From an uncultured Tenacibaculum sp. (GTDB lineage Bacteria; Bacteroidota; Bacteroidia; Flavobacteriales; Flavobacteriaceae): 64,000 nt of DNA. Below are positions 8,454 to 17,240 of the stretch, piece after piece (position 1 is the stretch's first letter; every line of letters starts with the position of its first letter). The position numbers were made by a program, and so were the translations under genes. The stretch lies in assembly GCF_947502995.1 (NCBI RefSeq), contig NZ_CANNBW010000014.1:80582-144581 (forward strand). Reading direction: 5' to 3'. The notes under the pieces were generated by a model. That model was not told where the DNA came from. It worked only from the letters and a program-made list of their open reading frames with translations, and made no database searches.

Positions 8454-9837
8454 ACAACAAAGAACTATAGAAAATGAAGTTACTTTATCCGGTGTAGGAT
8501 TACACACAGGAAATGAAGTAACTATGACCTTTAAACCAGCACCAACCAATCATGGTTTCGCTTTTAAAAGAGTAGATTTAGAAGGTCAACCTATAATTGA
8601 AGCTAAAGCAGAGTATGTTATTGATACCCAGAGAGGTACTAACATGGAAAAAAATGGTGTTCAAATCAATACTTCTGAACATGTACTTGCAGCAGCAGTG
8701 GGATTAGATATTGATAATCTTTTAATTGAAATAAATGCTTCTGAACCACCTATTATGGATGGTTCTTCTAAGTTTTTTATTGAAGCGCTTGAAGAAGCAG
8801 GAATAGTAGATCAAGATGCTGAAATAGAAGAGTATGTAGTAAAAGAGATTATTTCATATAAAGATGAAAGTACTGGAAGCGAGATTATTCTAATGCCTTC
8901 AGATGAGTATCAAGTGACTACTATGGTAGATTTTGGTACTAAGGTTTTAGGAACACAAAACGCTACTTTAGATCATATTCAGGATTTTAAAGAGGAGATT
9001 TCTTCTGCTAGAACATTTAGTTTCTTACATGAAATAGAAATGCTTTTAGAACATAATCTAATCAAAGGAGGAGATCTAAACAATGCTATTGTTTATGTTG
9101 ATAAAGAACTTTCTGAAAGTACTACAGAGAAACTTAAACAAGCATTTAATAAAGATGATATTAAAATCAAGCCTAATGGAATTTTAGATAATTTAGAATT
9201 ACGCTGGGCAAATGAAGCAGCAAGACATAAATTATTAGATGTTATTGGTGATTTAGCTCTTGTAGGTACTAGAATTAGAGGAAAAGTTATCGCTAACAAA
9301 CCAGGGCATTTAGTAAATACTACTTTTGCTAAGAAACTTGCTAAAATTATAAAGAAGGAAAAAAGAAATAATGTTCCTACTTATGATTTAAACCAACCAC
9401 CTTTAATGGATATTCATCAGATTATGGATATTCTTCCGCATAGACCCCCATTCTTATTAGTTGATAGAATATTAGAGTTGTCGGATAAGCATGTAGTTGG
9501 AATGAAAAATGTAACTATGAATGAAGATTTCTTCGTAGGACATTTTCCTGGAGCTCCTGTTATGCCTGGAGTTCTTCAAGTTGAAGCGATGGCTCAAGCT
9601 GGTGGAGTTTTAGTATTAAGTACTGTGCCAGACCCTGAAAATTACTTAACTTATTTTATGAAAATAGATAAAGTTAAGTTTAAACAAAAAGTATTACCTG
9701 GAGATACATTAATCTTCAAGAGTGAATTAATAACGCCAATTCGTAGAGGTATTGCTCATATGCAAGCTTATGCTTATGCTAACGGAAAATTAGTAGCTGA
9801 AGCAGAATTAATGGCACAAATTTCTAAAGCAAAATAA
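8446..9837 (+). CDS. lpxC-fabZ: Bifunctional LpxC deacetylase / FabZ hydroxyacyl-ACP dehydratase
   Basis: A 463-residue fusion, the usual form in Bacteroidota. Residues 1 to about 305 are LpxC, the zinc deacetylase committing UDP-3-O-acyl-GlcNAc to lipid A; zinc-site motifs are SEHVLAAAVG, RHKLLDVIGD and GHLVNT. Residues about 320-463 are FabZ, with ILPHRPPFLLVD and the hot-dog helix GHFPGAPVMPGVLQVEAMAQ holding the catalytic His and Glu. FabZ dehydrates 3-hydroxyacyl-ACP, the same pool LpxA and LpxD draw on, so the fusion couples lipid A and phospholipid supply. It overlaps lpxD by 8 bp and is followed 1 bp later by lpxA. Confidence 0.97.
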   Translation: MSKQQRTIENEVTLSGVGLHTGNEVTMTFKPAPTNHGFAFKRVDLEGQPIIEAKAEYVIDTQRGTNMEKNGVQINTSEHVLAAAVGLDIDNLLIEINASEPPIMDGSSKFFIEALEEAGIVDQDAEIEEYVVKEIISYKDESTGSEIILMPSDEYQVTTMVDFGTKVLGTQNATLDHIQDFKEEISSARTFSFLHEIEMLLEHNLIKGGDLNNAIVYVDKELSESTTEKLKQAFNKDDIKIKPNGILDNLELRWANEAARHKLLDVIGDLALVGTRIRGKVIANKPGHLVNTTFAKKLAKIIKKEKRNNVPTYDLNQPPLMDIHQIMDILPHRPPFLLVDRILELSDKHVVGMKNVTMNEDFFVGHFPGAPVMPGVLQVEAMAQAGGVLVLSTVPDPENYLTYFMKIDKVKFKQKVLPGDTLIFKSELITPIRRGIAHMQAYAYANGKLVAEAELMAQISKAK

Positions 9838-9838
9838 T

Positions 9839-10624
9839 ATGAATCAACCATTAGCTTACGTTCACCCCCAAGCTAAAATAGCAAGAAATGTAGTTATTGA
9901 ACCATTTACAACCATACATGCGAATGTAGAAATTGGTTCTGGTACATGGATTGGTTCTAACGTAACAATAATGGAAGGTGCACGCATTGGAAAAAATTGT
10001 AGAATTTTTCCTGGAGCTGTAGTTTCCGCTATACCACAAGATTTAAAGTTTAACGACGAAGAAACTGTAGTTATTATTGGAGATAATGTAACTATTAGAG
10101 AATGTGTTACCATAAACAGAGGAACATCAGATCGATTAAAAACTGTAATCGGAGACAACTGTCTAGTTATGGCATACTGTCATATCGCTCATGATTGTAT
10201 TGTGGGTAATAACTGTATTTTTTCAAATAATTCAACCCTAGCGGGGCACGTTACTATTGGAGATAATGTGGTTTTAGCAGGTATGGTAGCTGTACACCAG
10301 TTTGCTTCTGTAGGAAATCATGCTTTTGTAACAGGAGGTTCTTTAGTACGTAAAGATGTTCCACCTTATGTTAAAGCAGCTCGTGAACCATTATCTTATG
10401 TAGGTATTAATTCTATAGGTCTACGTAGAAGAGGTTATTCAACAGAAAAAATTAGAGAAATACAAGATATTTATAGAATTCTATTTCAAAAGAATTACAA
10501 TAATTCACAGGCAATAGAAATCATTGAAGCAGAAATGGAAGCTACTTCTGAAAGAGATGAGATAATCCAGTTTATTAAAGATTCTCATAGAGGTATAATG
10601 AAAGGATATTATAAAACAAATTAA
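9839..10624 (+). CDS. lpxA: Acyl-ACP--UDP-N-acetylglucosamine O-acyltransferase
   Basis: A 261-residue LpxA, which transfers a 3-hydroxyacyl chain from ACP to UDP-GlcNAc, the first step of lipid A synthesis. It is a hexapeptide-repeat left-handed beta-helix (IGSGTWIGSNVTIMEGARIG and following) with the catalytic histidine region CHIAHDCIVGNN and a helical C-terminus (LRRRGYSTEKIREI). The length equals that of characterised LpxA. It begins 1 bp after the lpxC-fabZ stop, so it is translated from the same mRNA. Confidence 0.97.
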   Translation: MNQPLAYVHPQAKIARNVVIEPFTTIHANVEIGSGTWIGSNVTIMEGARIGKNCRIFPGAVVSAIPQDLKFNDEETVVIIGDNVTIRECVTINRGTSDRLKTVIGDNCLVMAYCHIAHDCIVGNNCIFSNNSTLAGHVTIGDNVVLAGMVAVHQFASVGNHAFVTGGSLVRKDVPPYVKAAREPLSYVGINSIGLRRRGYSTEKIREIQDIYRILFQKNYNNSQAIEIIEAEMEATSERDEIIQFIKDSHRGIMKGYYKTN

Positions 10625-10635
10625 TATAAAAAACA

Positions 10636-11202
10636 ATGGCAACAACTTCAGATATTAAAAAAGGATTATGTATAAAATATAATCATGATATATTTAAAAT
10701 TATAGAATTCTTACACGTAAAACCAGGTAAAGGTCCTGCTTTTGTTAGAACTAAATTAAAAAGTGTTACTTCAGGAAAAGTAATTGATAATACTTTCTCT
10801 GCTGGACATAAAATAGAAGATGTTCGTGTAGAAACTCATAAATTTCAATATTTATATGCTGAAGGAGATGATCTTCATTTCATGAATACAGAAGACTACA
10901 ACCAAATTACTTTACAAAGAAAAGTAGTTGATGGTTCTGAATTTATGAAAGAAGGAGAAGTAGTTACAATTTTAATTAACACAGAAGACGGTTTACCTTT
11001 ATCTGTAGAGATGCCTTCTCATGTAATATTAGAAGTAACTCATACTGAACCAGGAGTAAAAGGAAATACAGCAACAAATGCAACTAAGCCTGCAACAGTA
11101 GAAACAGGAGCTAGAGTTAATGTACCTTTATTCATAAATGAAGGAGATAAAATAAAAATTGATACTGAAAAAGGTTCATATTCAGAAAGAATCAAAGAGT
11201 AA
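10636..11202 (+). CDS. efp: Translation elongation factor P
   Basis: A 188-residue three-domain EF-P, which relieves ribosome stalling at consecutive prolines. The KOW-like first domain contains the loop KPGKGPAFVRTK, whose tip lysine is the modification or contact site in the family. The OB domains follow, with the signature motif of the C-terminal domain in GNTATNATKPATVETGARV. It starts 11 bp after lpxA and ends at a strong terminator, so it is probably the last gene of the lpx transcript. No EF-P modification enzyme is seen in the window. Confidence 0.97.
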   Translation: MATTSDIKKGLCIKYNHDIFKIIEFLHVKPGKGPAFVRTKLKSVTSGKVIDNTFSAGHKIEDVRVETHKFQYLYAEGDDLHFMNTEDYNQITLQRKVVDGSEFMKEGEVVTILINTEDGLPLSVEMPSHVILEVTHTEPGVKGNTATNATKPATVETGARVNVPLFINEGDKIKIDTEKGSYSERIKE

Positions 11203-11212
11203 ATAAAATTTG

Positions 11213-11238
11213 ATCCCGCTTAATTGCGGGATTTTTTT
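11213..11238 (+). terminator. Intrinsic terminator after efp
   Basis: The stem ATCCCGC/GCGGGAT with a 6-nt loop is followed by a run of seven T. It ends only 3 nt before the ATG of the next gene at 11242. The same stem recurs after the 52802-54190 gene. Confidence 0.85.
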
Positions 11239-11241
11239 CAT

Positions 11242-12162
11242 ATGAAATTTAATACTGTACAAACTTTACAACAAATAGGAAATCTCTTAGATGTACCTTT
11301 TGTTGGAGATCCTGATTTTGAAATTACGGGACTAAATGAAATTCATGTAGTTCAAAAAGGAGAAATTGTTTTTGTTGATCATCCAAAATATTATGATAAG
11401 GCTTTAACTTCTGCTGCTACCACAATTTTAATTAATAAACAAGTTGAATGCCCAGAAGGTAAATCACTTTTAATTTCGGATGACCCGTTTAGAGATTTTA
11501 ATAAGCTCACAAAACATTTTAATCCCTTCATAGCTTCTAAACAAAGTATTTCAGATTCTGCTGTTATAGGAGAAGGAACAATTATCCAACCTAATGTTTT
11601 TATTGGAGAAGGAGTAACTATAGGTAGAAATTGTATTATACATGCAAATGTTACTATAAACAATGACTGTGTTATAGGAGATAATGTTAATATTTATTCT
11701 AATACTGTATTAGGCAGTAATGCTTTCTATTATAAGAAAAGACCAGAAGGTTTTGATCCTTTAGTCTCTGGAGGTAGAGTTGTAATCGAAAATAATGTAG
11801 ATTTAGGTGCTTCTTGTACAATAGACAGAGGAGTTACAGGAGATACAACAATAGGTGAGGGAACTAAAATTGATAATCAAGTTCATGTTGGCCACGATAC
11901 AATTATAGGTAAAAAGTGTCTTATTGCAGCTCAAACCGGAATTGCAGGTTGTACTGTAATTGGTGATGAAGTAACAATTTGGGGGCAAGTAGGTATTGTT
12001 AGTGGTTTAAACATAGAGAAAGGTACTGTTTTAATGGCACAAACAGGAGTAATGAAGTCCTTAAAAAAAGGAGTTTATTTCGGAACACCACAAAGAGAGT
12101 ACCGCCAAACTATGAGAGAAATTATACATTTAAAAAACGAAGTAAATAAAGCAAAAAAGTAA
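11242..12162 (+). CDS. LpxD-like N-acyltransferase, second paralogue
   Basis: A 306-residue acyltransferase of the LpxD type: an N-terminal uridine-binding-like domain ([20 protein letters not shown]) and a hexapeptide beta-helix with catalytic-site-like [20 protein letters not shown]. It is shorter than the lpxD at 7413 and diverged from it, and a TYKKR-like insertion ([13 protein letters not shown]) interrupts the helix. It may acylate a different UDP-sugar or provide a second chain-length specificity; this is inference. The chosen ATG is 18 nt downstream of an in-frame TTG that lies within the efp terminator stem. Because the terminator abuts the start codon, expression probably depends on read-through or an unseen promoter. 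Confidence 0.85.
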   Translation: MKFNTVQTLQQIGNLLDVPFVGDPDFEITGLNEIHVVQKGEIVFVDHPKYYDKALTSAATTILINKQVECPEGKSLLISDDPFRDFNKLTKHFNPFIASKQSISDSAVIGEGTIIQPNVFIGEGVTIGRNCIIHANVTINNDCVIGDNVNIYSNTVLGSNAFYYKKRPEGFDPLVSGGRVVIENNVDLGASCTIDRGVTGDTTIGEGTKIDNQVHVGHDTIIGKKCLIAAQTGIAGCTVIGDEVTIWGQVGIVSGLNIEKGTVLMAQTGVMKSLKKGVYFGTPQREYRQTMREIIHLKNEVNKAKK

Positions 12163-12173
12163 CCATAATTTAA

Positions 12174-12204
12174 TTGGTTATCCTCAATTAAAAAACTATT
12201 TTTG
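12174..12204 (+). promoter_or_regulatory. Promoter of sucD
   Basis: TTG at 12174-12176 (-33) and TATTTTTG at 12197-12204 (-7) are separated by 20 bp, matching the Bacteroidetes consensus. Predicted start is near 12209, giving a leader of about 24 nt. Confidence 0.7.
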
Positions 12205-12232
12205 CTAGACTTAAAAAATTAAAAATAAACCA

Positions 12233-13108
12233 ATGAGCGTTTTAGTAAATAAAGATTCAAAGATTATAGTACAAGGTTTCACAGGAAGTGAAGGTACTTT
12301 TCATGCTGGTCAAATGATCGACTACGGAACAAATATTGTTGGAGGTGTTACTCCTGGAAAAGGAGGACAAGAGCACTTAGGTAAGCCTGTTTTTAATACT
12401 GTTGATGAATCAGTAACTAAGGCTGGTGCAGATACTTCAATTATTTTTGTACCACCAGCATTTGCAGCTGATGCAATTATGGAATCTGCTGAAGCAGGAA
12501 TTAAAGTAATTATTTGTATTACTGAAGGTATCCCAACTGCTGATATGGTAAAAGTTAAAGCTTATATCGACGCATTAGAAGATTGTACTTTAGTAGGACC
12601 TAACTGTCCAGGAGTTATCACTCCAGATGAAGCTAAAGTAGGTATTATGCCAGGGTTTATTTTCAAAAAAGGTAAAGTAGGTATTGTTTCTAAATCAGGA
12701 ACTTTAACATATGAAGCTGCTGACCAAGTTGTAAAGCAAGGTTACGGAATTACTACTGCTATTGGTATTGGTGGAGATCCAATTATTGGAACTACTACTA
12801 AAGAAGCTGTAGAATTATTAATGAATGACGATGAAACTGAAGCAATCGTTATGATTGGTGAGATCGGTGGACAATTAGAAGCTGAAGCTGCACGTTGGAT
12901 TAAAGCTGATGGAAACAGAAAGCCAGTTGTAGGATTTATCGCTGGTCAAACTGCTCCTGCTGGTAGAACAATGGGACATGCTGGTGCTATCGTTGGTGGT
13001 GCTGATGATACAGCTCAAGCAAAAATGAAAATCTTAGCTGAAAATGGAGTACACGTTGTTGAATCTCCTGCTAAAATTGGAGAAATGGTAGCAAAAGTTT
13101 TAGCGTAG
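12233..13108 (+). CDS. sucD: Succinyl-CoA ligase (ADP/GDP-forming), alpha subunit
   Basis: A 291-residue TCA-cycle enzyme subunit that binds CoA and carries the phospho-histidine intermediate. The CoA-binding Rossmann domain starts [15 protein letters not shown], and the ligase domain has [11 protein letters not shown] and the active-site motif [10 protein letters not shown], whose histidine is phosphorylated. The length is standard. The beta subunit gene sucC is not adjacent, which is common in this family of organisms. It has its own promoter and terminator, so it is monocistronic. Confidence 0.97.
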   Translation: MSVLVNKDSKIIVQGFTGSEGTFHAGQMIDYGTNIVGGVTPGKGGQEHLGKPVFNTVDESVTKAGADTSIIFVPPAFAADAIMESAEAGIKVIICITEGIPTADMVKVKAYIDALEDCTLVGPNCPGVITPDEAKVGIMPGFIFKKGKVGIVSKSGTLTYEAADQVVKQGYGITTAIGIGGDPIIGTTTKEAVELLMNDDETEAIVMIGEIGGQLEAEAARWIKADGNRKPVVGFIAGQTAPAGRTMGHAGAIVGGADDTAQAKMKILAENGVHVVESPAKIGEMVAKVLA

Positions 13109-13143
13109 TCGTTAAAATATTCTTAAGAAAATAACGTTATTAG

Positions 13144-13176
13144 TCCGAATACTATATTTTAGTGTTCGGATTTTTT
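13144..13176 (+). terminator. Intrinsic terminator after sucD
   Basis: An 11-bp stem (TCCGAATACTA with TAGTGTTCGGA, one G-U pair), a 5-nt loop and six T. The 170 bp from here to 13345 hold no supported gene or clear promoter. Confidence 0.85.
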
Positions 13177-13345
13177 AATTTAAGTGCTATAAACAAAGAA
13201 AAAAATAAAGAAAATGAAAGGAAGAGTATTTGCTAAATATTGTTTATTGACACACAATAACACTAGATAACAAAAAATAACATTCTAATTTTATTATACA
13301 AATTATTTTGTTAGTCATATAATTTAATCTAATAAACAATAAGCA

Positions 13346-16327
13346 ATGAAAAAAATGAACAAACTCCTCATTGCTTCGATAGTAGCCGTTTTTTTTATGG
13401 GCTGTAAGGAAACATCTAATGATTCCGTAAAAACTAACGAAGTAAAAATTGAAAATCAGAAAGATAAAAATGGATTTAACTATGTAAGTTATACTAACGA
13501 TCCTACTGGTTTAAGATTATACACACTTGATAATGGTTTAAAAGTGTATTTAGCTCAAAACTTTAAAGAACCTAAAATTCAAACTTTTATACCTGTAAGA
13601 GCTGGGTCTGTTTATGATCCTTCAGATAATACAGGTTTAGCTCACTATTTGGAACATATGTTATTTAAAGGAACAAGTAAAATTGGTTCTGTTGATTTTG
13701 ATAAAGAGAAAGTAGAGCTCCAAAAAATTTCAGATTTATATGAAAAGCATAAAGCTGAAAAAGATCCAAAGAAGAAATTAGAGATTTATAAAGAAATAGA
13801 TAAAGTTTCTCATGAAGCTTCAAAGTTAGCTATTGCTAATGAATATGATAATATGATAAGTGGTTTAGGAGCTGAAGGAACTAATGCTTGGACATGGCAT
13901 GAGGAAACTGTTTATACGAATAAAATTCCAGCTAATGAATTAGAAAAATGGTTAAAGGTTGAAAGTGAGCGTTTCAGCCAGTTAGTTCTTCGCTTATTTC
14001 ATACAGAATTAGAAGCTGTTTATGAAGAATATAACAGATCTCAAGATAATGATTTCAGAAGATCTAGCTTTGCTTTAATGGATGCTTTATTCCCAAGTCA
14101 TCCATATGGTCAGCAACCTACTATAGGCGTTTCTGAGCATCTTAAAAATCCGTCAATGGAAGCAATTCATGCCTATTTTGATAAATATTATGTTCCTAAT
14201 AATATGGCTGTTGTCTTAGTGGGAGATTTACAATTCGAAGAAACTATTCAAAAAGTTAACGCTGCTTTTGGAAACATGAAATCAAAAGAAGTTACTTATC
14301 CTGAAAGACCACAAGAAGTAGCAATTGAAAAACCTGTAATAAAAGAAGTTACGGGACCAGAAACTGCCAGAACCAATATTGCTTTTAGAAGTAAAGGAAT
14401 TGGTTCTAAAGATGAAAAATATTTAACTGTAATAGATTATATATTAAATAATAGTACAGCAGGTTTAATAGATTTAAATTTAAATCAAAAGCAAAAAGTT
14501 CAAAGCGCAGGTTGTTATACTGAATTTATGAATGACTATGGTCTACATCAATTTTATGTTACACCAAAGAATAATCAAACTTTAGAAGAAGCTACAGAAT
14601 TAGTTTTAGGAGAAATAGAACGAATTAAAAAGGGAGAATTCGAAGATTGGATTATTGATGCTGTTGTAAAAAACTTTGAATTAAATCAAGTTCGTCAAAA
14701 TTTAAATGCTTCTTCAGTTGCTTACCAATATGTTTCAGCTTTTGTTCATTTCCAAGATTGGGGTGATAAAGTAAGGTTCTTAAATGAATTAAAGCAGATT
14801 AAAAAAGAAGATTTAGTTGCTTTTGCAAACGATTTTTATAAAGAAAATTATGTAGTTGTTCATAAAAGACAAGGTAAAGTAGATGATTTAGTTAAAGTTC
14901 CTAAACCAAAAATTACTCCAAATAAATTAAATAGAGAAAAAATATCAGATTTTGTTACCTCTGTAAATGCTATGAAATCTGAAGATTTATCTCCAAAATA
15001 TATAGATTATAAAAGCGAAATTCAAAAGAGTAAAATTTCTAATGGTATAGAAATAGAGTATATTAAAAACACTGACAATGATTTAGCTGAATTAGATATC
15101 ATTTTTGATATGGGTAAAGATCATAATAAAAAATTACCTATAGCAGTTGGCTATTTAGAGTATTTAGGAACTGAGAAATATTCTCCTGAAGATCTTAAAA
15201 AAGAGTTTTATAAGCTAGGAATTAATTATGGGGTTAGTGCAGGGGCAGAACGTTCCTATGTGTATTTATCTGGTTTAAGAGAAAATTTAGATAAAGGTTT
15301 AGCCTTATTAGAAGATTTATGGAATAATGCTAAAGCAGATAAAGAGACTTACGAAAAATATGTAGATAAAATAGCAAAACAGCGTAATGACAATAAACTT
15401 AGTAAAGGTCAAATTATGTGGAGTGGTCTATGGAATTACGGACAATATGGAGAGAAATCTCGTTTGAGAGACATATATACTATAGAAGAATTAAATAGTT
15501 TCAATCCTGAAGAGTTAGTTTCATTAGTTAAAGAATTGAAGAATTATAAACATAGGGTTTTTTATTATGGTAAAGATTTAAATCAAGCAAAGCTAGCCTT
15601 AGAAAACAACCATTCAATTCAAGAAAACCTAAAAGATTATCCTGAAAAAAAATCATACGAATATGCTAAAACTGGAGATAATGTGTATTTCGTAAACTAT
15701 GATATGGTTCAAGCTGAAATGCTATTTTTAGCAAAAGGAGAGGAGTTCGATCCTAAGAAAATGGCTGTTTCTACACTTTTTAATACTTATTTTGGTAGTG
15801 GACTGTCATCTATAGTATTTCAAGAAATAAGAGAATCTAAATCATTGGCATATTCAGCATTTTCTTCTTACAGTAATGCTTCAGAAAAAGGAAATCCTAA
15901 TTATGTTTATGCTTATATTGGAACTCAAGCAAATAAACTTCCAGATGCTGTTGATGCTATGATGGATTTAATGAATAATATGCCTGAAGCAGAAAAACAA
16001 TTTAATGCTGCTAAAAATGCTGCTTTAAAAAAGATTGCTGCTCAAAGAATTAATGATACAGGAATATTTTGGACATATGAGTCATTAAAAAAGAGAGGAT
16101 TTACAAATGATAATAGAGAAGAAGTTTATAATTCTATCAAGAATTTAACTATGAAAGATCTTAAAGATTTCTTTGATAATAATATTAAGGGACAAGATTA
16201 TAATATTATGGTTTTAGCGAATAAAAAAGATATTGATCTAAAATCTTTAAGTAAATTAGGTAAAGTCAAGGAATTAGATGTGGATCATTTATTCAATTAT
16301 GAAAAATCTAAAAAGTTAAAACTTTAA
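13346..16327 (+). CDS. M16-family zinc peptidase lipoprotein
   Basis: A 993-residue predicted lipoprotein: MKKMNKLLIASIVAVFFMGC carries a type II signal with lipobox FMGC. The N-terminal half is a catalytic M16 domain with the inverted zinc motif HYLEH (H100 to H104), with EAVYEEYNRSQDN supplying the downstream glutamate. The C-terminal half is a second, non-catalytic M16 domain, so the length fits the two-domain pitrilysin-like proteins of Bacteroidota. It probably degrades short peptides in the periplasm or at the outer membrane. It is a single-gene unit between terminators at 13144 and 16360. Confidence 0.93.
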   Translation: MKKMNKLLIASIVAVFFMGCKETSNDSVKTNEVKIENQKDKNGFNYVSYTNDPTGLRLYTLDNGLKVYLAQNFKEPKIQTFIPVRAGSVYDPSDNTGLAHYLEHMLFKGTSKIGSVDFDKEKVELQKISDLYEKHKAEKDPKKKLEIYKEIDKVSHEASKLAIANEYDNMISGLGAEGTNAWTWHEETVYTNKIPANELEKWLKVESERFSQLVLRLFHTELEAVYEEYNRSQDNDFRRSSFALMDALFPSHPYGQQPTIGVSEHLKNPSMEAIHAYFDKYYVPNNMAVVLVGDLQFEETIQKVNAAFGNMKSKEVTYPERPQEVAIEKPVIKEVTGPETARTNIAFRSKGIGSKDEKYLTVIDYILNNSTAGLIDLNLNQKQKVQSAGCYTEFMNDYGLHQFYVTPKNNQTLEEATELVLGEIERIKKGEFEDWIIDAVVKNFELNQVRQNLNASSVAYQYVSAFVHFQDWGDKVRFLNELKQIKKEDLVAFANDFYKENYVVVHKRQGKVDDLVKVPKPKITPNKLNREKISDFVTSVNAMKSEDLSPKYIDYKSEIQKSKISNGIEIEYIKNTDNDLAELDIIFDMGKDHNKKLPIAVGYLEYLGTEKYSPEDLKKEFYKLGINYGVSAGAERSYVYLSGLRENLDKGLALLEDLWNNAKADKETYEKYVDKIAKQRNDNKLSKGQIMWSGLWNYGQYGEKSRLRDIYTIEELNSFNPEELVSLVKELKNYKHRVFYYGKDLNQAKLALENNHSIQENLKDYPEKKSYEYAKTGDNVYFVNYDMVQAEMLFLAKGEEFDPKKMAVSTLFNTYFGSGLSSIVFQEIRESKSLAYSAFSSYSNASEKGNPNYVYAYIGTQANKLPDAVDAMMDLMNNMPEAEKQFNAAKNAALKKIAAQRINDTGIFWTYESLKKRGFTNDNREEVYNSIKNLTMKDLKDFFDNNIKGQDYNIMVLANKKDIDLKSLSKLGKVKELDVDHLFNYEKSKKLKL

Positions 16328-16359
16328 AAATCAGTTTTTAAAATATTAATTCTATAAGA

Positions 16360-16386
16360 AAGCACTCTTTATTGAGTGCTTTTTTT
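16360..16386 (+). terminator. Intrinsic terminator after the M16 peptidase
   Basis: An 8-bp stem AAGCACTC/GAGTGCTT, a 6-nt loop (TTTATT) and a T run to 16386. The T run leads directly into the -33 TTG of the fabG promoter. Confidence 0.85.
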
Positions 16387-16387
16387 A

Positions 16388-16414
16388 TTGGTATTACTAA
16401 ATCATTTATATTTG
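16388..16414 (+). promoter_or_regulatory. Promoter of fabG
   Basis: TTG at 16388-16390 and TATATTTG at 16407-16414, spacer 16 bp. Predicted start is near 16419, about 15 nt before the ATG at 16434. Confidence 0.65.
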
Positions 16415-16433
16415 GAGCTTTAAATTTGACCAA

Positions 16434-17180
16434 ATGAAACTTTTAGAAAATAAAACAGCAATAGTTACAGGTGCTACCAGAGGAATTGGTAGAGGAATAG
16501 CTTTAGAATTTGCTAAACAAGGAGCAAATGTTGCTTTTACATTTAATTCTTCTGTAGATGCTGCAACATCTTTAGAAAATGAATTAAAAGAATTAGGAGT
16601 TAATGCTAAAGGATATCAATCTAATGCTGCTGAATTTGATGCAGCGCAAGAGTTAGCTAAAAATGTATTAGAAGAGTTTGGTAGTATCGATGTATTGGTT
16701 AATAATGCTGGTATTACAAAAGATAATTTATTAATGCGTATTTCTGAAGACGATTTCGATAAAGTTATTGAAGTTAACTTAAAATCTGTTTTCAATTTAA
16801 CAAAAGCAGTAATTCGTCCAATGATGAAGCAGAGAAAAGGTTCTATCATTAACATGAGTTCTGTAGTTGGGTTAAAAGGAAATGCTGGACAAGCAAATTA
16901 TGCTGCTTCTAAAGCTGGTATTTTAGGATTCTCTAAGTCTGTAGCTTTAGAATTAGGATCTAGAAATATTCGTAGTAACGTAGTTGCTCCTGGTTTTATA
17001 GAAACTGAAATGACTGCGAAATTAGACGAAAAAGTAGTAGAAGGTTGGAGAAATGAAATTCCTTTAAAAAGAGGTGGAACTCCTAAAGATATAGCAGATG
17101 CTTGTGTGTTTTTAGCTTCTGACATGAGTGCTTATATTACCGGGCAAACTTTATCTGTAGATGGAGGAATGCTAACTTAA
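16434..17180 (+). CDS. fabG: 3-oxoacyl-[acyl-carrier-protein] reductase
   Basis: A 248-residue classical short-chain dehydrogenase that reduces 3-oxoacyl-ACP with NADPH in fatty acid elongation. The cofactor loop TGATRGIGRG, the NNAG motif, the catalytic serine in NMSSVVGLKG, the YAASKAG catalytic Tyr/Lys and the C-terminal ITGQTLSVDGGM all match FabG. It has its own promoter and terminator. A different SDR role cannot be excluded, but length and motifs fit FabG closely. Confidence 0.92.
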   Translation: MKLLENKTAIVTGATRGIGRGIALEFAKQGANVAFTFNSSVDAATSLENELKELGVNAKGYQSNAAEFDAAQELAKNVLEEFGSIDVLVNNAGITKDNLLMRISEDDFDKVIEVNLKSVFNLTKAVIRPMMKQRKGSIINMSSVVGLKGNAGQANYAASKAGILGFSKSVALELGSRNIRSNVVAPGFIETEMTAKLDEKVVEGWRNEIPLKRGGTPKDIADACVFLASDMSAYITGQTLSVDGGMLT

Positions 17181-17210
17181 ACCGATAACATTTTACATTA
17201 TAAAATTTCG

Positions 17211-17239
17211 AGCTGTCTTATTTTAGACAGCTTTTTTTT
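17211..17239 (+). terminator. Intrinsic terminator after fabG
   Basis: An 8-bp stem AGCTGTCT/AGACAGCT with a 6-nt loop and a run of T. It stops just before the convergent receptor gene. Confidence 0.85.
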
Positions 17240-17240
17240 A

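Noticed and set aside
9851..10158. Minus-strand frames opposite lpxA
   Set aside because: Repetitive beta-helix codons give open frames on the reverse strand; the lpxA reading has clear motifs.
13214..13270. Short frame between sucD and the M16 peptidase (about 17 codons)
   Set aside because: No supporting promoter, domain or conservation signal visible.
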